Assembly (NCBI GenBank): GCA_044224515.1 | Contig: JBGAKH010000006.1 | Location: 1 to 64,000, forward strand | Origin: JBBATK01 sp044224515 | GTDB lineage: Bacteria; Bacteroidota; Ignavibacteria; Kapaibacteriales; NICIL-2 | Length of the DNA stretch: 64,000 nucleotides | Reading direction: 5' to 3' | Shown here: positions 16,638 through 25,225 of the stretch, piece by piece | How positions within the stretch are numbered: the first letter of the stretch is position 1 | How the letters are laid out: every line of letters begins with the position of its first letter | The notes under the pieces: generated by a model | What the model was told of the DNA's origin: nothing | Databases searched by the model: none | The model's input: the letters and a program-made list of their open reading frames with translations, nothing else | Translations under genes and position numbers: made by a program

Positions 16638-19460
16638 TTGCTAGAAGATCATACGATATCGACCTCAGTCCAAAAGAGAGTAAAAATTGCCGGACTTTTG
16701 CTTGTTTCCGTGTCGACTCTCATTGGCATCTCGATTCATATAGGCTGGGCTTTTGATATTGATGTTCTCAGGCGTCCCATCGCTACGACAATTCCCAGTA
16801 ACCCAATGAGCGCCAGCGCGGTGATACTTTCATCGCTCTGCGTGGCCGGATTACTGGTCCTGCATAGGTTTCCGAGTCGAGCTACGCTTCTCCTTCGTAT
16901 TATCCGCGGTACGTCACTACTAGTTGCATTGATCGGTGCGAACGCGCTGGCATCGTCTCTAGGTCTGACTGATAGAGTTTTGCATCTGATGATCTGGCAC
17001 GACAAAGTCGTCAGTGCCTACGGAACAGGTGGTGGTGTCGTTGCACCGAACACGGCTTTCAGCATGTGTTGTATTGCGGTTTCGATATTCCTGAGTTCTC
17101 TGAACAAGCCGCGCTTTCTGCTTGTTGCAAATTATTGCATTCTGGGGTCGCTGTTGGTTGCCATTACTTCTTTATTAGGCTACTATTACAATGCAGATGA
17201 ACTCTACCATTTGCGCAACAATGTTCCGATGTCGTTCTACACTAGCCTAAGTGTTCTCTTGATCTCATTTGCGGTTTTGTTGCGCAACCCACATTATGGA
17301 TTTATCTCTGAGTTCCTCAAGCCGACCATCGGGGCGCGTGTGGGTAGAATACTGGTACCACTTTCTTTCGTGTTGCCAATCGCAGTAGGCAAGCTGTATC
17401 TTGGTTTAGGCACGCAGTTCGGTGCAGAGCACGTCCTCGATGTAGCTCTTCTTGTCGTTATTGTTGCGATTACACAAAGTACCGTTGTTTATTACACGAT
17501 ACCTCTGCTGAATAGAAGCGATGCTGCCCGCATCTCAAAAGAACTTGAGCTGCGTCACATGAACGAGGGACTCACACAACTTGTTGACGAACGAGCACGT
17601 GAGATCACCAAAATAGAAAAGCATTTAGAGTTCCTTGTTGAACATAGTTACGAAACACTAGCACTCTTGAATTCAGATGGCGAAATTGAGTTCGTTAGCC
17701 CCTCGGTAAAGATTATGTCCGGGTTCGATGCCCGTGCGGTTCTTCACTCCAAAAGAAATGATAAGGTTCATCCGGAGGACAGAGAACGTGTGCTCGCTGA
17801 GTTCGAAAAGTCGAAGTTGAGCCCCGGTCTTCCTGTGCATTCAATGCATAGAATAATTCGCCAAGATTTATCCATCATGTGGGTCACGGGTACCTTTACA
17901 GCATTTTTGTCCGACAATGATACGTTGCAAGTCGTTTCAAATTTTCGGGATATCACGGAGCAACGCAACGATGCCATCGAACTGCGAACGAAAAACGAGC
18001 TCCTTAATCTCATGGGCCGCACTGCGAAGATTGGTGCATGGCATGTCGACTTAGGGTCACAAAAAGTATCGTGGACCGATGAGCTGTTTCGCTTGCACGA
18101 CGTCGAACCCGGTTTAATACCTCCTGACGCCTTGGAGTTTAAGTTTTTCCCGGAAGAGTGTCGCGATGTCGTCGCTGAAAAGTTAAAAGAGTGTATGGAA
18201 AAGGGCATTCCATTCGATATAGAGTATCCCTTTGTTTCCGCCGTAGGCACGCAGAAACAAGTGCGCATGTTAGGCAGAGCCATCATGGTAAACGGTAAAG
18301 CTACTGAGCTGCACGGAACGATGCAGGATGTTTCCGAACGTTCGAAGATCGAGCATCGTCTTGCGCGAACGATGAATCAGGTTGAAGATTACAAAATTGC
18401 CTTGGACGAGTCCAGCATCGTCGCCATCACGAATCATCAGGGAAAGATCATTCATGTTAATGAAAACTTCTGCAAAATTTCTCAATACACCGCACAGGAG
18501 TTACTTGGAAAAGACCATCGTATTGTCAACTCGGGATTTCACTCCAAAGAGTTCTTCAGAGAGCTGTGGCGAAGAATTGCAAGTGGGAAGGTATGGCATG
18601 GCGAAATCCGAAATAGGGCTAAAGATGGCTCGCTGTATTGGGTAGACACCACGATTGTTCCGTTTTTGGACGAGGACAACAAGCCGTATGAGTATCTCGC
18701 CATACGAGTAGACATCACTGAGCGTAAAGCTGCAGAGGAGAAGATTCGTAAGTACCTTGAAGATCTTGAACGTTCCAATCAGGATCTTGAGCAGTTCGCC
18801 TATATAGCATCTCATGATCTTCAAGAGCCCTTGCGGATGGTTGGATCGTACATGGACTTGGTTAAACGCCGCTATGGCCCGCAGTTAGATACCGACGGGC
18901 GCGAGTTTATCGACTATGCAGTTGAGGGTGCGGCAAGAATGAAGCGACTAATCAATGACCTATTACAGTTTTCACGAATTAATCGCCACGGCACGAGCTC
19001 CTTGGTGTCTACAGACAATGTAGTAAACCAAGTCGTCCATAATCTTCAGTCAGCGATTCGGGATTCGCAGGCCAGGATTGAGGTATCGCAGCTCCCGGAC
19101 GTTTATGCAGATGAAACACAAGTTACGCAGCTATTTCAGAATCTTATTGCCAATGCGATAAAATTCAGACGAAATAATGTTCAACCATTAATACGGGTTT
19201 TCTCAACGCACGAAAACGGCGTTGACATATTTCACGTAGAAGACAACGGAATCGGAATTCAACAAGAGTTTCAAGACAAAGTTTTCATTATTTTTAAACA
19301 ACTCCACGATCGCTCACGGTATGATGGGACCGGCATTGGATTAGCTGTGGCTAAACGAATAGTGGAGCGCTACAACGGAAAAATATTCTTTAGCTCTCAA
19401 TACGGTCAGGGGACCACTTTCCACTTTACTATTCCGGGGGCCGCAAGTGAAGGATCTTGA
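16638..19460 (+). CDS. Membrane-bound multi-PAS sensor histidine kinase
   Basis: The 940-residue protein uses a TTG start; no better in-frame start precedes the first hydrophobic helix. Residues about 15-290 hold about eight hydrophobic segments forming a membrane sensor I cannot name. A short coiled coil follows, then three PAS regions (about 333-445, 455-575 and 583-700), each ending in a D-I-T-E or D-V-S-E motif. The HisKA domain is of the phytochrome-like type (FAYIASHDLQEPLR) with phospho-acceptor His726. The ATPase domain has the N box (LFQNLIANAIKFR), G1 (VEDNGIGI) and G2 (GTGIGLAVAKRI). The reading frame overlaps the next gene, a single-domain receiver, by 14 bp; this is the classic arrangement for a kinase and its cognate Rcp1-like regulator. 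The signal it senses is unknown. Confidence 0.9.
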   Translation: MLEDHTISTSVQKRVKIAGLLLVSVSTLIGISIHIGWAFDIDVLRRPIATTIPSNPMSASAVILSSLCVAGLLVLHRFPSRATLLLRIIRGTSLLVALIGANALASSLGLTDRVLHLMIWHDKVVSAYGTGGGVVAPNTAFSMCCIAVSIFLSSLNKPRFLLVANYCILGSLLVAITSLLGYYYNADELYHLRNNVPMSFYTSLSVLLISFAVLLRNPHYGFISEFLKPTIGARVGRILVPLSFVLPIAVGKLYLGLGTQFGAEHVLDVALLVVIVAITQSTVVYYTIPLLNRSDAARISKELELRHMNEGLTQLVDERAREITKIEKHLEFLVEHSYETLALLNSDGEIEFVSPSVKIMSGFDARAVLHSKRNDKVHPEDRERVLAEFEKSKLSPGLPVHSMHRIIRQDLSIMWVTGTFTAFLSDNDTLQVVSNFRDITEQRNDAIELRTKNELLNLMGRTAKIGAWHVDLGSQKVSWTDELFRLHDVEPGLIPPDALEFKFFPEECRDVVAEKLKECMEKGIPFDIEYPFVSAVGTQKQVRMLGRAIMVNGKATELHGTMQDVSERSKIEHRLARTMNQVEDYKIALDESSIVAITNHQGKIIHVNENFCKISQYTAQELLGKDHRIVNSGFHSKEFFRELWRRIASGKVWHGEIRNRAKDGSLYWVDTTIVPFLDEDNKPYEYLAIRVDITERKAAEEKIRKYLEDLERSNQDLEQFAYIASHDLQEPLRMVGSYMDLVKRRYGPQLDTDGREFIDYAVEGAARMKRLINDLLQFSRINRHGTSSLVSTDNVVNQVVHNLQSAIRDSQARIEVSQLPDVYADETQVTQLFQNLIANAIKFRRNNVQPLIRVFSTHENGVDIFHVEDNGIGIQQEFQDKVFIIFKQLHDRSRYDGTGIGLAVAKRIVERYNGKIFFSSQYGQGTTFHFTIPGAASEGS

Positions 19461-19875
19461 TATTCTCTTAGTTGAAGACAATCCCGGCGACATCCGCTTG
19501 ACGCGAGAAGCATTGAAGGAGCGTCCCACAAAACACCGATTGCACGTCGTTGAAGACGGTGACCTGGCATTGGACTTCCTTCAGAATTCCGGAGTCTTTG
19601 CTGACGCGCCACGACCGGATCTGATTCTTCTGGATTTAAACCTTCCCAAGCGCTCCGGCTTTGAAGTGTTGAAGGTTCTTAAGTCTGATGCTAACCTGAA
19701 AGTTATACCTGTGGTAATACTGAGTACTTCAACGTCGCCGGACGATATCATCGCGTCGTACCAACACCATGTGAACTGCTATGTCTCAAAGCCAGTAAAC
19801 TATCAGGATTTTATGGGTGTGATTCTCCGCATAGAGGAGTTTTGGGCCGAAACCGTGCGCCTGGTTGAGCACTGA
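19447..19875 (+). CDS. Single-domain response regulator (Rcp1-like)
   Basis: A 142-residue receiver domain with GTG start, overlapping the upstream kinase gene by 14 bp and so probably translationally coupled. The acidic pair is Glu10/Asp11 in LLVEDNPGD, the phospho-acceptor is Asp63 in LILLDLNLP, the switch Ser/Thr lies in VVILSTST, and the conserved Lys is in VSKPVN. The NPGD signature and the long loop before beta-3 are typical of the Rcp1 group that partners phytochrome-type HisKA kinases. With no output domain, it must act by protein contact or by passing phosphate on. Confidence 0.92.
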   Translation: MKDLDILLVEDNPGDIRLTREALKERPTKHRLHVVEDGDLALDFLQNSGVFADAPRPDLILLDLNLPKRSGFEVLKVLKSDANLKVIPVVILSTSTSPDDIIASYQHHVNCYVSKPVNYQDFMGVILRIEEFWAETVRLVEH

Positions 19876-20037
19876 CATACCTTTTTTCAAATTTCCGCTA
19901 TTGCCTACCGGGAGCTCCGAGTATTAATCGGTAGTACTCAAATGTTAAAAAAGAATTAGAGACAAGATAATCGCCAGAAATGGCTCATTTCTTGCCGCTT
20001 TTGGCCGATACTTAGGGATACTCATCACTAGTTTTTC

Positions 20038-22356
20038 GTGCCTATGTCGGAAAGTGTACATATCCTGATCGTTGAAGACAATCCCGGGGACAGGCGCCTT
20101 GTTCTCGAGGAGCTAAGGGAGACTTCTTACAGGGCTTCTACCTTGCATGAGACCGCTTCTCTTGCTGAAGCAATACGAATAGTGCGAGACCATCCCGAGA
20201 TAGTATTAGTCATCCTTGACCTCAATTTACCGGATAGTAGCGGCTTAGAATCTGTCACGAAAATGCAAGACGCGGCGCCCGATGCCGCATTAGTAGTTGT
20301 GACCGGAATGACTGATCGTGCGCTAGCAGTAGAGGTACTGCGCTTAGGAGTACAGTCGTTCTTAAACAAAGCTGACTTGACTTCCGTGACATTGGAGCGT
20401 ACTATTCGCTATTCGATTGAGCGCAATCGAATCTTGACTGATCTGAAAAAGACTAATGAAGAGCTGCGAGAGAGCCAAAAACTCTTAGACATCGCCCAAG
20501 AAGCAGCTCGGGTTGGTAACTGGACAGTGGAGTTATATGGCGAACATCGAATGTACTGTTCGCGACAGGCTCGAGAGATTTTAGGGATTTCCGATATGAG
20601 CCGCGAGCTTACTTCTGCAGACTTTTTTAGTGTAAGTGTTCCGGAAGATACGTCCCTCATACGATCGACCATAGAAAAAGCAGTGCAGGACGGTAAGTCC
20701 TTCGAAATCACTCATCGAATACAAACAGAGGAACTTGGATCGCGCTGGGTTTATACCAGAGCTAAGGCTGTTACAAGCCCGGATGGCTCAAAGGTTCGCT
20801 TGGTTGGCTTTACGCAAGACATCAGTGAACAGAAACAAACCAGTGACCGCTTACATGAGCATGAAAACATCTTGCAACTGGTTTCCGAGTTTGCAAGCGA
20901 CGTAATTGGTTTACACGATATTGAAGGTCGATTCACCTATGTGAGCGACGCTGTCACGCGTTTCTTGGGTTTCGAAGTGCACGAACTTGTGGGCGTGCGC
21001 TGGATGGATATCGTTCACCCAGCCGAGATTAAAGAGATTGAGTTTCAGCTCGACTCGATGATACGTCGGAATAGCTATGACAAATCAATCACCTATAGAG
21101 TACGGCAGAAGAGCGGAGACTACATCTGGTGCGAGACTAAATTTCGACCGGTATCAGGTTTGGGCAGAGGTGATTCGAAATTTGTTACCGTAACGAGAGA
21201 CGTTACAGCCAGACTAGCCTCTGAAGAACAGATACGCTTGTTCTCGCGAGCAGTGGAGCAATCTGCGGACATGATATTTCTCTGCAGTATCAACAAGACC
21301 ATAGTCTATGCAAATGATTCAGCGTGTCGGACTTTAAAGCACGATCGATCGGATTTTCTTGGAGAGACTCTTCATTTAATGGTGGCTCAAGAGTATCAAA
21401 GTCTCTTGGAGCAAGCGTACATATTCGCATTTGCCAATGGCGCTTGTCAAACAGAACTGAATTTCTGCAGAGCGGATGACTCCGTGTTTCCTGCGGAAGT
21501 GAGTATGTCTGCGATCATGAATGATTCAGAAGACATTAGCGGATTGATGTGTACCGTACGCGACGTCTCTGAGCGAAAGCAAACAGAACGTCGTTTGCGA
21601 GATTTCACTCGCGAGTTAGAGGTTAAAGTAGAAGAACGCACCAAAGAACTCCATGACGCGCTCGAAAAAGAAAAAGAGCTTAGTGAGCTAAAGACCAGAT
21701 TTATGTCGATGGTATCTCACGAGTTCCGCACACCACTCACTGTGATTCTCTCGTCGACGCAACTCTTGCAGCGTTACGCGTCAAGAATGAACGATGTCCA
21801 GAAGAACGACCACTTTATGACCGTTCAACGTGAAGTGTCACACCTCGTAAACATGTTAAATGATGTGATGACCCTGGGTCGTAGTGGATCTGTGCGACTA
21901 CATACGAAGGTTGAGCTCATCGATTTCGATCATTTTGTGACTGACAATCTCATTAAGATTAACGCCGTTGATCAAAGCAATCATAAAATCAGAATTCATG
22001 ATGAGTGGCGCCGGCGAAATGTATCATTCGATGAGTCCTTGATCTCCCAAGTTCTCATGAACATTGTTGGCAATTCGCTGAAATATTCCGCCCCCGGTAC
22101 TGATGTCGATATTACGTTTCGCGATCATGATGGTAATTTCGAGATGGAAGTCAAAGATTATGGTATCGGAATACCAAAGAAAGATTTAAATCGTTTGTTT
22201 GAAGCGTTTCATCGAGCAGATAATGTGGGCACAGTTCAGGGAACCGGTTTAGGAATGGCCATTGTTCATGAATACGTTTCTTTACACAGCGGTAAAATAT
22301 CAGTTGACAGTGAGGAAGGTCAGGGTACAGTTGTTACTATTAACCTGCCTCAATAA
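20038..22356 (+). CDS. Hybrid histidine kinase: N-terminal receiver, PAS domains, kinase core
   Basis: A 772-residue soluble protein; GTG at 20038 or ATG at 20044 could start it. The receiver domain (about 7-125) has Glu13/Asp14 and phospho-acceptor Asp61 in VILDLNLPDSSG. Three PAS regions follow (about 145-265, 275-395 and 400-515), then a coiled coil to about 550, a HisKA domain with His561 in SMVSHEFRTPLTV, and an ATPase domain with QVLMNIVGNSLKYSA, VKDYGIGIP and GTGLGMAIVHEY. There is no transmembrane segment. A receiver at the N-terminus suggests its kinase activity is set by phosphate from another kinase, most simply the one encoded just upstream. A 162-bp gap separates it from the previous gene. 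Confidence 0.9.
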   Translation: MPMSESVHILIVEDNPGDRRLVLEELRETSYRASTLHETASLAEAIRIVRDHPEIVLVILDLNLPDSSGLESVTKMQDAAPDAALVVVTGMTDRALAVEVLRLGVQSFLNKADLTSVTLERTIRYSIERNRILTDLKKTNEELRESQKLLDIAQEAARVGNWTVELYGEHRMYCSRQAREILGISDMSRELTSADFFSVSVPEDTSLIRSTIEKAVQDGKSFEITHRIQTEELGSRWVYTRAKAVTSPDGSKVRLVGFTQDISEQKQTSDRLHEHENILQLVSEFASDVIGLHDIEGRFTYVSDAVTRFLGFEVHELVGVRWMDIVHPAEIKEIEFQLDSMIRRNSYDKSITYRVRQKSGDYIWCETKFRPVSGLGRGDSKFVTVTRDVTARLASEEQIRLFSRAVEQSADMIFLCSINKTIVYANDSACRTLKHDRSDFLGETLHLMVAQEYQSLLEQAYIFAFANGACQTELNFCRADDSVFPAEVSMSAIMNDSEDISGLMCTVRDVSERKQTERRLRDFTRELEVKVEERTKELHDALEKEKELSELKTRFMSMVSHEFRTPLTVILSSTQLLQRYASRMNDVQKNDHFMTVQREVSHLVNMLNDVMTLGRSGSVRLHTKVELIDFDHFVTDNLIKINAVDQSNHKIRIHDEWRRRNVSFDESLISQVLMNIVGNSLKYSAPGTDVDITFRDHDGNFEMEVKDYGIGIPKKDLNRLFEAFHRADNVGTVQGTGLGMAIVHEYVSLHSGKISVDSEEGQGTVVTINLPQ

Positions 22357-22374
22357 CATTAAACGGGATAGATT

Positions 22375-23217
22375 ATGCAATACAGCATACTGGTCATTGA
22401 AGATGATGACACGATTCGCACCAACCTCATACAACTGTTGAGCTTTGAGGGCTATGTCGCCGAAGGCGCTACCAACGGAGATGAAGGATTACAATTGGCT
22501 GTTAAAAACCGACCGGATTTAATCATTTGCGATATCGCTATGCCAAAGATGGATGGCTTTCAAGTTCTTGAAGCACTGCGACAAGAACCGGACATCAGTG
22601 AAGTGCCCTTTCTCTTTTTGTCTGCTCGCTCCAGTAGACAGGACGTGCGCCACGGTATGACTCTCGGTGCCGATGATTACATAACGAAGCCATTCTCGGA
22701 TTCAGAGATTCTGGATGCGGTCAACGTTCGCTTACGTAAGTATCATAAAGAAGACTTTGAAGAAGAATCAGGTGATCCGGAAGATCATGGGGGTACGCGC
22801 GTTATCGTCTTTAAAGACAATCAAATCGTACTTCGTTTTGTAGAACAAGCGATTGCCTTTTCGAATCCGGATGCGGAGATGGTCATGGTTTCGAACGTGA
22901 GTGATTTCGAAGCGCAAATCGCAGAGCACCGTTTTTCGATGGCCGTGATCGATGAGGGCGGACCCGAAAAGCCCGGACTAAGAGCAATTCAAAAACTTCG
23001 CGCGAATCCGACAACCCTAAACATGCCTGTGTTGGTTATTATCAGCGCCGACAAGCCTCAGCCCGTACACATGACACCCGGACTGAACATTCGCTGGTTC
23101 GTAAGCCGGCCGATCGATTTGGAAGTCCTTCAAAAGACTCTTATCGCAGCGTTTCAATCGCTCATCGAGCCTAGCATGGCAGTAAAAAAAAAACGCCGCG
23201 TCTCATCTACGCACTAG
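22375..23217 (+). CDS. Double-receiver response regulator protein
   Basis: 280 residues, starting 18 bp after the kinase stop. Residues 1-125 form a complete receiver: Glu9/Asp10, phospho-acceptor Asp53 in LIICDIAMPKMDG, and the Lys in YITKPFSDSE. Residues about 142-265 look like a second receiver with degenerate active-site positions (RVIVFKDNQIVL as beta-1, MAVIDEGGPEKPG around the acceptor). The C-terminus is basic (VKKKRR), encoded by an A10 run at 23184-23193. Its TAG stop overlaps the GTG of the next gene by one base, and a -1 shift on the A run would read straight into that gene. Output domain absent. Confidence 0.85.
   Translation: MQYSILVIEDDDTIRTNLIQLLSFEGYVAEGATNGDEGLQLAVKNRPDLIICDIAMPKMDGFQVLEALRQEPDISEVPFLFLSARSSRQDVRHGMTLGADDYITKPFSDSEILDAVNVRLRKYHKEDFEEESGDPEDHGGTRVIVFKDNQIVLRFVEQAIAFSNPDAEMVMVSNVSDFEAQIAEHRFSMAVIDEGGPEKPGLRAIQKLRANPTTLNMPVLVIISADKPQPVHMTPGLNIRWFVSRPIDLEVLQKTLIAAFQSLIEPSMAVKKKRRVSSTH
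23184..23193 (+). other. A10 homopolymer: candidate slippery site joining two signalling genes
   Basis: Ten consecutive A residues sit 24 bp before the stop of the double-receiver gene. The -1 frame is open from just before the run (its last stop is TAG at 23172-23174) through the whole downstream gene. A -1 ribosomal slip, one extra A from transcriptional slippage, or a base-count error would give a 564-residue fusion. The extra residues (TPRLIYAL) complete the missing first beta strand of the downstream receiver-like domain. Confidence 0.55.
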
Positions 23218-24068
23218 TGCAAGATCCGCAGTCCGTGCAGTCGGTGTTTAGCTTTTTGCAACCCCGATATAAAGTTGAGCAGTTCGAAACATGGGAGCAG
23301 TTGGAAGTCGCGAGTATGCAACAGCATCCGTGCATCTTCATGCACGATATCGAACCTCAAACCTACGAGTCACGAAACCTGCTTCAACTCTTTCTCGTGC
23401 ACAATGTCCGTCTTGTGCACTTTCAAAGCGATGTCGCAACCGCACAGATAACTCCAACGCAAATCGTCATTAACAAGCAAGGTGCACTGTCGGACACGCT
23501 GAAAGCGCTCATGCGCATGGTGCTTGGCTATACCGGCTCGTTCGAGTACAATGCGATGGAGTTCCTCAAGGAAAATCTCATTGATGTGTATTGCGAGCTT
23601 CTTCGACGTCAGTTAAACGTGTCGGTCGTCAATGATCCCCCAACGAACATTATTACGCAGGACGATAGTGCTTCGTCGCAAAAAGAACTCAGCAATACGG
23701 TTCGCTTTGATGTTGTAGCAGACGGATTGCGTGTGTCATTCGCGTTGCGCGGACCGTTTGACGACATGAAACTACTCATTGAGCGTGCCATGAAGCGGGC
23801 AGATGGGGCCACAGATAACACCGATGTGGTGAGAAGTTGGAACAATGCAATGGAAGGAGTCTCAGACCAGCTCAAGCGTGTTCTAAACATGTACGGTATC
23901 CGGTGGGAGGCGTCTGAGGTGACAACTCGCATGTACATCGACCGACTCCATGACGACTATCACTGGTACATAACACGACCGGTCACGTTAGATCATCGCC
24001 ATGGTTTCGTCGTCATTTTCGGAGTAAGCCTAAACGCACACGAATCGGCTGTGCCGGCGCAACACTAG
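23217..24068 (+). CDS. Receiver-like plus CheX-like domain protein (possibly 3' part of a frameshift fusion)
   Basis: 283 residues if begun at the GTG overlapping the previous stop. Residues 1 to about 105 fit a degenerate receiver fold lacking the phospho-acceptor Asp (HDIEPQTY stands where it would be). Residues about 112-275 resemble CheX/CheC-type chemotaxis phosphatases: a helix like EFLKENLIDVYCELLRRQL, a central sheet (VRFDVVADGLRVSFALRG) and a second helix (SWNNAMEGVSDQLKRVLN), though the usual E-x-x-N catalytic pattern is not clean. The first beta strand of the receiver appears truncated by this start; the missing residues are encoded just upstream in the same frame, with no normal start codon there. 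It may dephosphorylate a receiver in the cluster or be only a binding module; the CheX assignment is by pattern. Confidence 0.65.
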   Translation: MQDPQSVQSVFSFLQPRYKVEQFETWEQLEVASMQQHPCIFMHDIEPQTYESRNLLQLFLVHNVRLVHFQSDVATAQITPTQIVINKQGALSDTLKALMRMVLGYTGSFEYNAMEFLKENLIDVYCELLRRQLNVSVVNDPPTNIITQDDSASSQKELSNTVRFDVVADGLRVSFALRGPFDDMKLLIERAMKRADGATDNTDVVRSWNNAMEGVSDQLKRVLNMYGIRWEASEVTTRMYIDRLHDDYHWYITRPVTLDHRHGFVVIFGVSLNAHESAVPAQH

Positions 24069-24147
24069 GGTTAGCATAGAATCCCTATATCAAGACCCAG
24101 TGAATGTAATCGTTCGATGGACAAGTGGTGCGCCGAGAAAAGTGGTG

Positions 24148-24221
24148 TGCCCCCGAGAGGATTCGAACCTCCGACAACAAGTTTAGGAAACCTGTGTTCT
24201 ATCCAGCTGAACTACGGGGAC
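24148..24221 (-). tRNA. tRNA-Arg (anticodon CCT)
   Basis: A 74-nt cloverleaf on the minus strand. The acceptor stem is GTCCCCG/CGGGGGC with one G-T pair and discriminator A; the D arm is GTTC/GAAC. The anticodon stem CAGGT/ACTTG encloses the loop TTCCTAA, giving anticodon CCT. The T arm is GGAGG/CCTCT around TTCGAAT. The CCA end is not encoded. It decodes AGG arginine codons. Confidence 0.95.
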
Positions 24222-24227
24222 AGGTGC

Positions 24228-24707
24228 TTAATGTATCGAGCTGTTTTCCGGAAGAAACAATCTCTTGCCGCTGTTCCTGGGTAACTCACGGAAGAGCATG
24301 TCTGCTACCATGGTGTGAAGGCCTGCTTTGTCGAGTTGTGTAACGGACGACACCACACAACGCTCAACGAGCGACTCAATGTGATGTGCAGAAAGCATTC
24401 CTAGCGACTGCATCTGTATAAGCTCTCCCCAAGCCTCTGAACTAAACAAGTTGCGCTCTGCAGGATGCAGACTACGAAAACGTACTGAGCTGTGTGAACC
24501 GTCTTCATTGTGCAACTTCAAAGCAAGAGTGTGCTGCATGCTATCCACAAGCCAACTAACCGCAGTCGAAATCTCTGCCTCGGTGTAGCCAATACCAAGC
24601 AATGAACTAACGTCAAGATCCGCAACGTCCTTGGCATCACGGAGCTGACTAATCACGTGCTTCATGATCTCTAAGATACGTCCGCTATTTTGCTCCATAC
24701 TTGCCAT
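24228..24707 (-). CDS. smg: Smg/DUF494 family protein
   Basis: The 159-residue product matches the DUF494/Smg pattern: an N-terminal helical region with a G-Y-T-E-A-E-I-S-x-A-V-S-W-L motif (E. coli Smg has the equivalent G-F-D-R-E-D-I-Y-x-A-L-x-W-L), a central R-x-L-H-P-A-E-R segment, and a C-terminal L-x-x-H-x-I-E-x-L-V-E-R helix pair. The family has no well-established biochemical role; in many genomes the gene sits near dprA or topA, and topA is two genes away here. Its ATG overlaps the ybeY stop (TAATG), so the two are translationally coupled. Confidence 0.75.
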   Translation of the reverse strand: MASMEQNSGRILEIMKHVISQLRDAKDVADLDVSSLLGIGYTEAEISTAVSWLVDSMQHTLALKLHNEDGSHSSVRFRSLHPAERNLFSSEAWGELIQMQSLGMLSAHHIESLVERCVVSSVTQLDKAGLHTMVADMLFRELPRNSGKRLFLPENSSIH

Positions 24708-25225
24708 TAAAGCTTTTCTAAAATTTCGTTTTCCAAGCGATGCATATGCTCTCGCATCACATCGGTCGCATCGTCAAACCCCACCAAGTGTAGCACTCCG
24801 TGCACAACAAGTCGAAGTACTTCGTTGTTTGTTGATACACCATAGTGCTTCGCCTGTCGCACTGCTGTATCGCTACTAATGTAGATCTCACCATCGACAC
24901 TCGAGTCGTCGAGAGGAAAGGTGATGACATCGGTAGCGTAATCGTGCTGCAAAAACTGCTTGTTGATTCGACGTATCGCGCGATCACTCACGAGAACGAT
25001 GGAGACGCTCGCATCATAGACACGATGGGTCAGCAACGTCAACTCAATCGCTCTTTTTATCATGGAACGCGGGACGCGTTTCATGGCAGAATCATTGTTA
25101 ATACTTAGATCCAATTCAACGGTCGGTTGACGTTTAGAACGCGTCTTCGTCGTTAACGCAGTATTTCTATTGCCGCTTGATGGAGTGATCCTGTTGCTTC
25201 GTGCAGGCATGTTAAACCACAACAT
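24707..25225 (-). CDS. ybeY: rRNA maturation endoribonuclease YbeY
   Basis: 172 residues. It carries the family core: INKQFLQHDYATDVITFPL, then DGEIYISSD, then the zinc-site motif VVHGVLHLVGFDD. YbeY is a single-strand endoribonuclease for 16S rRNA 3'-end maturation and ribosome quality control. The usual H-x3-H-x5-H site reads His-His-Asp here, a variant I recall as common in Bacteroidota homologues. The N-terminus is about 25 residues longer and more basic than usual; a start downstream of the annotated ATG is possible but no good one is visible. It overlaps the upstream unknown gene by 14 bp and the downstream smg gene by one base, indicating an operon. Confidence 0.9.
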   Translation of the reverse strand: MLWFNMPARSNRITPSSGNRNTALTTKTRSKRQPTVELDLSINNDSAMKRVPRSMIKRAIELTLLTHRVYDASVSIVLVSDRAIRRINKQFLQHDYATDVITFPLDDSSVDGEIYISSDTAVRQAKHYGVSTNNEVLRLVVHGVLHLVGFDDATDVMREHMHRLENEILEKL

